A DNA stretch of 64,000 bases, taken from positions 38,621 through 102,620 of the forward strand of contig MENQ01000003.1 of NCBI GenBank assembly GCA_001768325.1. Reading direction: 5' to 3'. The DNA is from Bacteroidetes bacterium GWC2_46_850 (GTDB lineage: Bacteria; Bacteroidota; Bacteroidia; Bacteroidales; Dysgonomonadaceae). Position numbers and translations under genes: made by a program. Below, in pieces: positions 19,701-27,848 of this stretch (its first letter is position 1; each line of letters opens with the position of its first letter). The notes beneath the pieces were generated by a model. The model did not search any database. It was not told where the DNA came from and was given only the letters and a program-made list of their open reading frames with translations.

Positions 19701-20463
19701 CAAACCGTCCGGCGATACCGGAGGAGCTTCTTTCCTGTGGGATTTCGGTGACGACACCACATCCGCAGAAGAAAGCACGACCCACACATACAAAGCGTTG
19801 CCGGGAACCAACGATGATATCGTCGTGGTGAAGCTGACCGTGACAGGCCCGAATGGTGTCTGCACCGCCACCGCAGAACATCAAATCCAACTCTTCGAGA
19901 AAGAAGAACCGCCAGTGGACACATGCATGGAAAAAGCCAAAGAGGGCATGTGGGTGGACCTCACAATCCTACAGGCGCTGCAGCTTCCCGGATCCAATCT
20001 TGTGGAACCGATCTGGGTTTCTACCAGCGCATTGTATGGAGGAGCAGCCGATTATGGAAAGGGAGTGCTCGATGACGCCGACAATTTCCTGACAGGAAAT
20101 TACAATGACAGACTGGAGGAGATGTTTTCAAATCTATGGGAAGAAACCTCCAAGATGATCATCGAGCTCTCCGGCAATCCCGACAGTGAGGAGTTTCAGC
20201 ATCTGGTTCAAATTTTTGCTCTACAGTTGCAACTGTTCTACAATGTAACCGGATGTCAGCACAACGAGGTGCTCGACAAATACGGTGACCTGCTGAAGCG
20301 CCTGCTTGAACAGATCATTGCTATCCTCAAAAGTTTACGGGAACGTGATATCAAACTGCCGGAATCGTTCCGTCCCTTTTTGGAAGAATGGGCAAAAAGA
20401 GTAGCCGGTAAGGGAATTTTGGAAGAGCATGTCAAATTTATTTTAGACAATAACCTGGTGTAA
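16705..20463 (+). CDS. Giant eCIS-associated protein with PKD domain, possible fibre or baseplate-periphery protein
   Basis: A 1252-residue protein with no named equivalent that I can give from Afp or PVC. The first 100 residues have the motif GITTQYHTFVDNQVLTKDQL followed by HRLSRVFLHGVGIVCGF, which I recall from other Bacteroidota injection loci. Helical stretches dominate residues 200-850. A cysteine cluster PYLCCSDC lies near residue 885. A PKD-type beta domain (FLWDFGDDTTSAEESTTHTY) lies around 985-1065, and a helical tail closes the protein. PKD domains are extracellular adhesion modules, so a surface-exposed, receptor-facing or fibre role is plausible. It sits between the wedge and tape-measure genes, where fibre genes occur in other loci, and no adenovirus-shaft-type fibre is present. 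Confidence 0.6.
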   Translation: MAEKLSGITTQYHTFVDNQVLTKDQLNGFIDYFEDQHRLSRVFLHGVGIVCGFKLRLSNPEKTVTITQGVGVTTDGDLILLRKDITGSPEKSIDLKEIQLTHFRKFGDNFANYPFFRKKEADGETETTMDLWEILPGQTDSEKPLGELPGLENKVVVLYLESYAKEGDLCTSIDCDNQGIEQVARLRILLVSKEDATYIVKKDALFSKHERIDQYFDLPEVAVPRVILNPKNTSAYENLKLAFHQAINDKTFFSNLSVGITKILKDFDAILQMELPANTLTSLLAKLNEIAGSGSFNIPFNIQYRYDFFKDVTDTYQKIKALLFSLREACCPDIHAFPKHLLLGSLDETDSTIKHFRHGFYKSPALIGGSGKLETCRSLVLRLIKIIGSFGEKPGEIKITPSRKIGSLGDRAIPFYYAVDLPLLEYWNHDKTKKNAQDTNLSYHREKLAKLSHIQDPLRYNIDNFDFYRIEGHQGKHYKTALEEINDQKEQYGLAFDVKALSVNLNTENLNIDDYECEFEDLKVLLNAWTAEQECILAQVASFFSGFSLVSPGANIKDPILTHRVKVASPTTGENVYVTRLAAGSGTLDNVSKVYAFRDSVIPDNLTTEKDALGSILIKAYEETKGGSVNDVIARSRTLVESQLSDEVWRDRPEIKAFVIDQSIELLAWSNELVTKMPGSILDFTVNQVDKYKLTLEELCKRVKQMKNRYQQIELSQSLKLFMDLLINQLSQVCCSGKKLEILFEEIDNRKKRILIRLQLARFIEKHPGLEHKAGVQPGGTFVLVYLNKIQTKPPLTINSGRYATSDNLAIAGVKLSSVEETEKRLSLFGKYAEYLKKVNPDDEEISRVEALIKEDQSRLLGRVPTSVNIPDHTVVADFSLPYLCCSDCAPVNFIIQKPPARLRLEKDTWCLGADTGIILYDVSPADGVIEAVPATEGMTIGEGKITIDPATFPAGRFGQVIRLTVNQQVTDAQLTVHKAPQAAFEVPVRVEIGQEVVFKPSGDTGGASFLWDFGDDTTSAEESTTHTYKALPGTNDDIVVVKLTVTGPNGVCTATAEHQIQLFEKEEPPVDTCMEKAKEGMWVDLTILQALQLPGSNLVEPIWVSTSALYGGAADYGKGVLDDADNFLTGNYNDRLEEMFSNLWEETSKMIIELSGNPDSEEFQHLVQIFALQLQLFYNVTGCQHNEVLDKYGDLLKRLLEQIIAILKSLRERDIKLPESFRPFLEEWAKRVAGKGILEEHVKFILDNNLV

Positions 20464-20464
20464 T

Positions 20465-21928
20465 TTGAAAGTAAGCCCACATATCATAGAAAAAGTGTTT
20501 GTCGAGGTGAATACGGGAAACATGGCGACTGCCACAGCGGTCCGGGACAACATTGCCGGCCTGTTGGAGCAGCGTATATTTCCAAAACTCGCAGAAATGC
20601 TGGATGAATTGAATTCGGGAGACAGGGTGATACGTTTTCATACTTTCGATCTGAACATAATCATCCCGGGAGACGATCCGCTTAACAGACTGGAAGCGGC
20701 GCTGACCAGTCGGCTTTCCCGGGAGATAGCTGCCATAACAGGCTCCTTGGAAAAGAAAAGTGAATGGGACAGCGACACGGTTCAGATTATTCCGGTTGAG
20801 AAAAACAGAGAGGAGCTCTTTTTCCATTTTCTTGAAAAGGGTTATCTGCCATGGTATGGCTCTAGGGAACAGTTTGAAGAATTATTACAGCCACAACTCT
20901 GGAAGGATCATCTCGGGAAGCCGGAATTTTTAAACCGATTGACCCGTTTATTGAAATCAAACACCAGCATCCGTGATCGGTTTATCTTTCAAATCAGCGA
21001 TGCACATCAAAAAGAACTTCTGCAACAACTCAATCCGATAGCTGGAAAAGAGGTGTCAACACTTTATCGTTGCTTCGACAAATTTCCTTCCGTGACCCAT
21101 CACATTTTCTGCCGGTTCATACTGGATGTCTCCATCGGAAGTGAGACTCCCCTGTTGTTGCACACTGCACGACAGTTGACTGATATACTGAAAGAGAGAG
21201 CGGTAAAACAAAATGATAGTCAGACCGGGCAATTTTTTACTGAACTGGCCGGACTCCTGCAAAAGAGTAATCATTTATCCGATCAGGAGAAAGAGAAGGT
21301 CAAAAGGGTTTTATCAGCGTCTTTCACACAAGATGAAATTTACATTACGGTGCAGGGGGAAAAGAAGGGTGCGGATAAACTTCCGGAAAAAGATGAAGAT
21401 GCATTGGAACTATTTCCCGAACCGGGTGCAGAAGGAATCGCTGTACAAAAGGGGGGACTCATATTACTGCACCCATTCCTGAAACAGTTTTTCAGCACAA
21501 TTGAACTTCTTGATGAAAAAGACCGGATAAAAAAATCAGCACTTCACTTAGCCGTTCAGACACTGCATTACCTGGCTACAGGCAATTGCGATTTTTTTGA
21601 AGGCAACCTCATTTTTGAAAAATTCCTCTGTGGTGTGTCACTCACAATACCCGTAGAAAGAGAAAGCCTTCTGTCTGAAAAAATAAAGGAGGAAAGCATG
21701 CAGCTTCTGACTGAAGTGATCAGTCAGTGGCCTGCACTAAAGAACAGTTCTCCGGATGGATTGCGCCAACTGTTTATCCAACGAAATGGAAAACTGATAC
21801 GGGAGGGGCACGGTTTTAAACTGCTGATGGAACGGAAAGCCCAGGATATTCTACTCGACAAATTGAGCTGGAATATTTCGTTGGCGAAAATTCCTTGGAG
21901 AAAAGAGCTATTATTTGTGGAGTGGTAA
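20465..21928 (+). CDS. eCIS tape measure protein (Pvc14-type)
   Basis: The 487-residue product fits the contractile injection system tape measure family. The N-terminal motif HIIEKVFVEVNTGN and the segment EMLDELNSGDRVIRFHTFDL are typical, and a later repeat-like motif GGLILLHPFLKQFFSTI (about residue 325) is the family mark. The start is a TTG directly after the previous stop. The conserved N-terminal motif lies immediately after it and the next in-frame ATG is inside that motif, so the non-ATG start is well supported. In known systems this protein spans the lumen during assembly and sets tube length. Confidence 0.85.
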   Translation: MKVSPHIIEKVFVEVNTGNMATATAVRDNIAGLLEQRIFPKLAEMLDELNSGDRVIRFHTFDLNIIIPGDDPLNRLEAALTSRLSREIAAITGSLEKKSEWDSDTVQIIPVEKNREELFFHFLEKGYLPWYGSREQFEELLQPQLWKDHLGKPEFLNRLTRLLKSNTSIRDRFIFQISDAHQKELLQQLNPIAGKEVSTLYRCFDKFPSVTHHIFCRFILDVSIGSETPLLLHTARQLTDILKERAVKQNDSQTGQFFTELAGLLQKSNHLSDQEKEKVKRVLSASFTQDEIYITVQGEKKGADKLPEKDEDALELFPEPGAEGIAVQKGGLILLHPFLKQFFSTIELLDEKDRIKKSALHLAVQTLHYLATGNCDFFEGNLIFEKFLCGVSLTIPVERESLLSEKIKEESMQLLTEVISQWPALKNSSPDGLRQLFIQRNGKLIREGHGFKLLMERKAQDILLDKLSWNISLAKIPWRKELLFVEW

Positions 21929-21943
21929 GCAAAAGAATGGGAT

Positions 21944-23878
21944 ATGAAAACAATATCGCGAAAAAGAACCAGGAGGCCCAAATGGAGATCCTCCTTTTTT
22001 TCCGGAGGGAGCACTTCGGGTTTCTTCGGTATGCAAAGAAAGTTATTGGTAGGGAATCCGGGTGATCTGTATGAAAAAGAGGCAGACACCGTGGCAGATA
22101 AAGTTACCGATCGTTCAGAACCGAGGTCACAGTTTTTTAACGCAACCAATTATTCAAATTATCAAGACACAAACATTGTCCAGGAAAAACCGCTGGCCGA
22201 ATCCATTACTCCGCTGATCCAAAAACAGGAAGAGGAGGAAGAAGTGCAGGACAAACAGTGGATGCATATTCAAAGGCAAGAGGTTGAGGAGGAGGAACCC
22301 ATTCAGGCTCAGGTTGAGGAAGAGGAGGAACCCGTGCAGGCCCAGGTAGAGGAAGAAGAACTGATGCAGGCCCAAATGCAGCCGGAAGAGGAAGAAGAGT
22401 CTGAATTACAACAGGGGCAGGTTGTGGAATTGCCTGAAGATGAAGTGTTTGCAGCCGGACAGGTTGAGGAAGAGGAAGAAGTACAGGCAAGTCCGAACGG
22501 GCAGGCGTCCCTGAATTCCTATACAGAAAGTAAACTTCAAACCGGTCCGGGAAGTGGGAATAAAATGGATGCCGCTATCCAAAGGGAAATGGAGAGTGGT
22601 TTTGGCGCCGATTTCAGCGGTGTAAATATCCATACCGATTCCACGTCGGAGCAGATGAACAAGGAACTGGGAGCACAGGCTTTTACACACGGAAATGATA
22701 TTTATTTCAACAAAGGAAAATATAATCCGCAATCGAAAGAAGGCAAGCATCTGCTGGCACATGAGCTGACGCACACCATCCAGCAAAAGGGGATAATTCC
22801 TGCCCGCTTACAGATGACCATCGGTGACGGGCATGATCTGACTGCAGCCCGTTTCGTTGGCAATGCCGATCTGGAAGCCGTCTATGACAATGAACGCCTG
22901 TTACGGTTTGGTGATTCCGGACAGGCTGTGTCGCTGATGCAACAGGCACTTGTGGATGCCGGTTTCTCATTACCACGCTTTGGCGTCGACGGGATTTTCC
23001 GCCATGAAACACGACGGGCATTGATGGATTTCCAACGGGCATCGTCACTGACGGCCGACGGAGTACTGGGTCCAAATAGCATGTCGGCACTCAACGCGCT
23101 CTATACCGGCGGAGCTCCGGTACTGCCACCACCGGTTCCGGTGGTGCCCCCACCCACAGCACCTCCCGCGGTTACTTCTGAAACCATTGTAAGCGCTCCT
23201 GACGGAACATCCGACACCCGCACCACAGTGGGTGTGGGAGAGCGTGTTCGCTTTACAGCCAACACTACAGGCACATGGACTGTTTCCGACGGCCACATCA
23301 TCGGACTGAATACCGGTTCCAATATTGTTTGGGAAGCGCCGGCGGTGGCGTCGAACCCAACCATTACGGTCATCACCCCGGGCGGCACACGTGTGGTTCC
23401 AATGACAGTCATTGCACCCGATGCACTGTCGATGACCGTGAACAGGAACGATGCCATTCCGGCGGGTACTGCAGGGGCGTGCATGATTACCGATGTGGTG
23501 GTGAATCCGTTGAATGTAAATTTCGGTCGCACACAGTGGCTCGAAGTTCCCGGTCCGGCCACCAATGTTTCGGGATACTTTACCCAATTTGCTGCCGCAA
23601 CAATTTTCCATCATCCCAACCCCGATTATCTGCCTTTTGACGATAACAATGCCGGGTTGCAGGATCACGCTTCCTGGCATGCTGTTCCGGCTCCGTTCTC
23701 CTTTGGCACATTCGAGTGGGTAATTCCCAACCGATACAAGGTAGACGGTGAAACGGATGCGCAGGGCAGGATATTTACCAACACGGTACAGGCATTTTTT
23801 ATGTTTCCCGGAGGTACAATGATGATCACCAAAGCTGGAGCTTCCGTGATCAGGTTCATTAACAATGTTATTGTGTGA
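21944..23878 (+). CDS. DUF4157 (eCIS core) protein with acidic repeats and peptidoglycan-binding domain; putative cargo 1
   Basis: A 644-residue multi-domain protein. Residues 30-55 carry the eCIS-associated motif (QRKLLVGNPGDLYEKEAD). Residues about 85-185 are repeats of Gln-Ala-Gln-Val followed by glutamate runs. The DUF4157 domain follows (about 205-280) with AAIQREMESGFGADFSGVNI, AQAFTHGNDIYFNKG and LLAHELTHTIQQ, which contains an HExxH-type zinc metallopeptidase motif. A peptidoglycan-binding module (about 300-385, RFGDSGQAVSLMQQALVDAG to DGVLGPNSMSALN) is next, then a proline-rich linker and a beta-rich C-terminus. DUF4157 proteins are regularly encoded in eCIS loci as toxins or cargo. 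A wall-binding module suggests delivery or anchoring at peptidoglycan. The C-terminal function is not recognised. Confidence 0.82.
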   Translation: MKTISRKRTRRPKWRSSFFSGGSTSGFFGMQRKLLVGNPGDLYEKEADTVADKVTDRSEPRSQFFNATNYSNYQDTNIVQEKPLAESITPLIQKQEEEEEVQDKQWMHIQRQEVEEEEPIQAQVEEEEEPVQAQVEEEELMQAQMQPEEEEESELQQGQVVELPEDEVFAAGQVEEEEEVQASPNGQASLNSYTESKLQTGPGSGNKMDAAIQREMESGFGADFSGVNIHTDSTSEQMNKELGAQAFTHGNDIYFNKGKYNPQSKEGKHLLAHELTHTIQQKGIIPARLQMTIGDGHDLTAARFVGNADLEAVYDNERLLRFGDSGQAVSLMQQALVDAGFSLPRFGVDGIFRHETRRALMDFQRASSLTADGVLGPNSMSALNALYTGGAPVLPPPVPVVPPPTAPPAVTSETIVSAPDGTSDTRTTVGVGERVRFTANTTGTWTVSDGHIIGLNTGSNIVWEAPAVASNPTITVITPGGTRVVPMTVIAPDALSMTVNRNDAIPAGTAGACMITDVVVNPLNVNFGRTQWLEVPGPATNVSGYFTQFAAATIFHHPNPDYLPFDDNNAGLQDHASWHAVPAPFSFGTFEWVIPNRYKVDGETDAQGRIFTNTVQAFFMFPGGTMMITKAGASVIRFINNVIV

Positions 23879-23883
23879 ATCGT

Positions 23884-24228
23884 ATGAAAAAGGAGACGTC
23901 CCCCATAGAATTACTGGTGAGCTCCCCTGTCATTAAATTAAATAAGATATCGGGGTTTGAGGTGGGTGTGAAGCTGACAAACGCGGGTGAAGACCCTGTC
24001 CATTTCGATATGACACAAACCGCGTTGTTTGTAAACAGCAAAAGAAGTATTGCGTGGGATTTGGCTGTACAAAACGGGACCATTATCAACCTGAAGATTC
24101 CACCCGGAAAGAGCAAATCGGTGCAATGGCCACTGGGCAACGCTTTATTTGAACAAACGGGGATATATAAACTGGAACTCCGTTGGAAAGAGATCAGTCT
24201 GAAACAGGATGTAACTGTTTTGGAATAA
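23884..24228 (+). CDS. Small beta-rich protein between the two DUF4157 genes
   Basis: I prefer the ATG at 23884 (MKKETSPIELLVSS) over a GTG at 23875 that would overlap the previous stop; the product is 114 residues. It has no signal peptide. The pattern of alternating strands, with FEVGVKLTNAGEDPVHFDMT in the first half and IPPGKSKSVQWPLGNALF in the second, resembles a single immunoglobulin-like domain such as those describing related versus unrelated force terms in CARDB-type modules. Its position between two putative cargo genes suggests a chaperone, adaptor or immunity-like role, but there is no direct evidence. I do not recognise a named family. Confidence 0.55.
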   Translation: MKKETSPIELLVSSPVIKLNKISGFEVGVKLTNAGEDPVHFDMTQTALFVNSKRSIAWDLAVQNGTIINLKIPPGKSKSVQWPLGNALFEQTGIYKLELRWKEISLKQDVTVLE

Positions 24229-24254
24229 ATGGTGTTGAATTATTTGTTAGAGAG

Positions 24255-27200
24255 ATGGCTTTGGTGCATGCAGAAAAAACCAGAAAACCCAATTCACAGC
24301 CTTCCCTATCTCGGGGAGGCGGTGGAAACACACTCTTTTTTCAACCCAAACTGAATATCGGAAAGCCACATGATCAATATGAGGCAGAGGCTGACAAAGT
24401 AGCCGACCAGGTGGTCAGCAAGTCACCGCTGACGGATCAGCCTTTTTTTGCACCTTCTGCTTCTCCGCCGGTTCAATCAATACACACTGCCCCTGTTCAA
24501 AAGAATCCGGTTGCTGAAAGCTCCACACCCTTGTCCCAAAAAGAAGGAGCGGAAGATGAAATGCTTCAGATGCAGCCTCTCAGTGAGGAAGAATCAATGT
24601 TGCAGGCAAAATCGGACAGCACCCCGCAAGTTCCCGCAGATTTTGAATCGGGATTGAATAGAAGCAAAGGAGGAGGATCCCCATTGTCTCCCGGTGTAAA
24701 AAACCAGATGGAAAGCGGGTTCGATACCGATTTCAGCAACGTACGCATTCACACCGATTCCGGTGCTGAGCAAATGAGCCGGCAAATAAGTGCACAAGCG
24801 TTTACCCACGGAAACGATATTTATTTCAACGAAGGAAAATACAATCCCGCGAGCAAGTCAGGGCAACATTTGATTGCCCATGAGTTAACCCATACCGTGC
24901 AGCAGGCTACTTCTGTGCAGCCGAAAATGATTCAGAGAGAAGAGGACGATCCCGTCACAGAATTTAATTTATCTGATGGAACAATCATCAATGCCGACTC
25001 GAAACAAATGGTTCTTCCGATGATTAGTCTGCCTCAGTTTAAGGGGCGAAATGCGGACAGGTTTCCTTTAAACATGCAATTACGGCAAGGAGAGAGACCA
25101 AAAACTCAACAGATCCAATTTTGGAAAAACGAAATGCGACCTTCTGTCGTCTCCGGGACTAACACCATTTTAAATCAAGCCAGAACAACTTTTAATTATG
25201 GTTTAGGTGACAACGTAATATTCTTTCTAAAACCCAAAAATGGTGCACCTCTTCGTATTTTTGGAAACAGTACCACACTAATTGAAACATTCTTAATCCC
25301 ATTTTGGAACAGGGATGCTATGCCAACAACCTTTCAGGTAGATCATATCTACGAAGATCAAATGGGAGGATATGATGATATTTATAATTATGAACTGCTT
25401 GATTCGACGGCAAACGGCAGTGCCGGACCAACTATCGCGGCAGAGATAAGGAGCAGAATAAAACAGGCAATTGAAGGTATCAAGGCCGATTCTGTGCAGG
25501 CGTCATCTTTCAATATACAGTTCACTTATGGAACAAGCAAAACTGAGCTTACCCGGGTTAAGAATGATTATGAAATCACGTTTACTGAAAGGGAATTTAC
25601 AAAACCAGTAAATGGTCATCCTGATTATTTTTGGGATATATTAAGCTTCATTGAAAATCAGCATATTAATATGTTGCAAGTAATGTCACCTGCCGAAATT
25701 GAATCAGAGGGACTGTCGGGCAGTAACCCGGAACGGCTTCAGGTTTTTCCGGGAGGTTCAGGTGGTGTTCCTTTTGAAATCCCCTGGGGAGCAAATCAAC
25801 CATCCAATATATACATACCTCTGGCATCTTCTGGAATAAATTTATTTTCAGAAAGCAGATTGAAGCTGATTGGCGCGCAATACAACCCTACAGGCGTTTT
25901 GTCGGGAGACAGTGTGGGTTTTCTCAGAGTTCAGGCATTTGCAAGCGATGAAACATCGCTGGTATATGTGGATGGGAATTCAACTTTTGATTGGTCGTTA
26001 GACCCGATACCCGGATTGGAATTTGGCGGAACAATTAATCGGGAATCTGTTGCAGGAACAATCCGAAACAGTTTGCGTTTAGCAGGTTTGAGTCCGATTG
26101 AACTCACCGAATCAGGGCTTCATCCCACAAAAGGAATCATGGCGCTCGGCAAAGTGTTGCCAACCGTTCCGGTAATCAGCAATGCCGATATAGATATTGT
26201 AATTGAGGGTGATTCAATACGATTGCGGAAATTAATCAATACGGGTGAATTTGATATACCATCTCCTTTTGCTGTATCTGATTCAAGTTTGGAGATTTTT
26301 GTAGGAAATGAAGGCATTGGCGTGGAAGGTAATATCAATTTCGACATAGAACAGGTAGGCGAAGGTCACATCGGTGCAGCAGCTTCCACTTCCGGTGGTT
26401 TTGAACTGGAGGGCGCCTTTAATTTCGATTCAGAACTGTTTGATCCGGCAGAGATCAACGTGGAATACAAGGAGAATATCTGGACTATCGGTGGGACCAT
26501 TGGCATTCCGGAAGGAAAAGTGCGCGGTGTAAAAAGTGCGACTATCACAGCAACATACAGTGAAAACATCTTTACTGTATCCGGTGAGGCGGAACTCGAT
26601 ATTCCCGGTATCCAACGGGGAACGATGGACATAATTTATGGCGAAGAGGGGTTCTCCATCAGCGGCAATTTCGATTTGAAAGATGACATTCCAGGCATCC
26701 GGAGTGGCAATGTATCGGCCACCGTATCCAAACAAGCTGGTGAAGAAAGTTACAGTGTACGCGTTTCCGGGACCGCACAACCCGACATCCCCGGAATCGA
26801 CAGTACGCTAACGGTTTCATACGACAATGGCACGCTGACCATCGAAGGATCGGCAGCATACAACCGTGGAATGCTTGCCGGAACCGTAAATATCGGAGCA
26901 ACCAACCGATCCATCGGCGAGGATGGAGCGCCGGCAGGTGATCCAGATGACACCATGCGGGTTTACGGCGGCGGCAGCCTCACTTTGACACTGACTCCGT
27001 GGTTACAGGCCACGGCTGGTGTTCAGTTTTTACCCAACGGTGAGATCGAAGTCACCGGACGTATCGGCCTGCCCGACACGGTGGATGTGTTCGACAGGAA
27101 ATCCATCGATCGCAACCTCTTCACAGCACCTATCATTGAAATCCCCATTTTTGCCATTCCGCTCGGTCCACGAAGCATTGGCATCGTCGCGAGAATAACC

Positions 27201-27782
27201 GGCGGACTCGATTTTTCCGCAGGTTTCGGTCCGGGCCAGTTGAGGAGTTTATACGCCGACGTAACCTACAATCCCGACCACGAAGAGGAAACAACCATAT
27301 CCGGCCATGGTGAATTTGTCATTCCTGCCGATGCCGACCTGACACTCCGGGGCGATCTGGGTCTCGGCGTCAGCGTAGGGATCGCCAGCCTGACAGGCGG
27401 TATCGAAATTGCCGGGGAGCTGGGCCTTGAAGGCGAAGCAGCAGCTGGAGTAGATGTGAACTGGAGTCCGCAAACAGGCTTGGCACTGGATGCTATCGGG
27501 AGTATTACCGTTCAACCTAAATTTGTGTTCGACATCAATGCCTTTACCCGGGCAAGCCTTGATCTGTTGATTACCTCCATTTCTGAGACGTGGCGCTATA
27601 ACCTTGTCTCCTTCTCCTGGGGGCCGGATATTCAGTTTGGAATTATTTTCCCCATCCACTATCTCGAGGGTGAACCATTCGACATGTCGTTTGACGACAT
27701 TGAGGTTATTTATCCCGACCTCGACATTATTGAAATGGCAAAAGGCCTGGCACGGGATATAAAAGACAATATTTTTGATTAA
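24255..27782 (+). CDS. Large DUF4157 protein with HNH-like motif; putative cargo/toxin 2
   Basis: I start at the ATG at 24255 (MALVHAEKTRKPNSQ), preceded by a purine-rich GAGAG; an upstream ATG at 24183 lies inside the previous gene. The 1175-residue protein has the FFQPKLNIGKPHDQYEAEAD motif near residue 30, and a DUF4157 domain (about 150-220) with AQAFTHGNDIYFNEG and LIAHELTHTVQQ. Residues about 358-395 show TFQVDHIYEDQMGGYDD, then NYELLDSTAN, a spacing like HNH nucleases (VDHI, GG, D, N, LL, N). Residues about 735-900 are beta repeats with a recurring DIPGI motif. The C-terminal 250 residues, ending WRYNLVSFSWGPDIQFGI and a proline-acidic tail, resemble the conserved ends of other DUF4157 eCIS proteins. 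A nuclease effector is plausible but unproven. Confidence 0.75.
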   Translation: MALVHAEKTRKPNSQPSLSRGGGGNTLFFQPKLNIGKPHDQYEAEADKVADQVVSKSPLTDQPFFAPSASPPVQSIHTAPVQKNPVAESSTPLSQKEGAEDEMLQMQPLSEEESMLQAKSDSTPQVPADFESGLNRSKGGGSPLSPGVKNQMESGFDTDFSNVRIHTDSGAEQMSRQISAQAFTHGNDIYFNEGKYNPASKSGQHLIAHELTHTVQQATSVQPKMIQREEDDPVTEFNLSDGTIINADSKQMVLPMISLPQFKGRNADRFPLNMQLRQGERPKTQQIQFWKNEMRPSVVSGTNTILNQARTTFNYGLGDNVIFFLKPKNGAPLRIFGNSTTLIETFLIPFWNRDAMPTTFQVDHIYEDQMGGYDDIYNYELLDSTANGSAGPTIAAEIRSRIKQAIEGIKADSVQASSFNIQFTYGTSKTELTRVKNDYEITFTEREFTKPVNGHPDYFWDILSFIENQHINMLQVMSPAEIESEGLSGSNPERLQVFPGGSGGVPFEIPWGANQPSNIYIPLASSGINLFSESRLKLIGAQYNPTGVLSGDSVGFLRVQAFASDETSLVYVDGNSTFDWSLDPIPGLEFGGTINRESVAGTIRNSLRLAGLSPIELTESGLHPTKGIMALGKVLPTVPVISNADIDIVIEGDSIRLRKLINTGEFDIPSPFAVSDSSLEIFVGNEGIGVEGNINFDIEQVGEGHIGAAASTSGGFELEGAFNFDSELFDPAEINVEYKENIWTIGGTIGIPEGKVRGVKSATITATYSENIFTVSGEAELDIPGIQRGTMDIIYGEEGFSISGNFDLKDDIPGIRSGNVSATVSKQAGEESYSVRVSGTAQPDIPGIDSTLTVSYDNGTLTIEGSAAYNRGMLAGTVNIGATNRSIGEDGAPAGDPDDTMRVYGGGSLTLTLTPWLQATAGVQFLPNGEIEVTGRIGLPDTVDVFDRKSIDRNLFTAPIIEIPIFAIPLGPRSIGIVARITGGLDFSAGFGPGQLRSLYADVTYNPDHEEETTISGHGEFVIPADADLTLRGDLGLGVSVGIASLTGGIEIAGELGLEGEAAAGVDVNWSPQTGLALDAIGSITVQPKFVFDINAFTRASLDLLITSISETWRYNLVSFSWGPDIQFGIIFPIHYLEGEPFDMSFDDIEVIYPDLDIIEMAKGLARDIKDNIFD

Positions 27783-27848
27783 ATCTTATCGAATATGAAT
27801 TAAAAGAAAGAACATCTCAATCACTAAGATGTCTAACTATTCACAATT

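Noticed and set aside
22229..22490. Repeat array resembling CRISPR at the DNA level
   Set aside because: The repeats are short coding repeats in frame (Gln/Val/Glu), irregular in length, and there are no spacers or cas genes.
27812..27832. Terminator between the large DUF4157 gene and the ATPase gene
   Set aside because: Only a six-pair stem with a nine-base loop and no T run; probably not a terminator.
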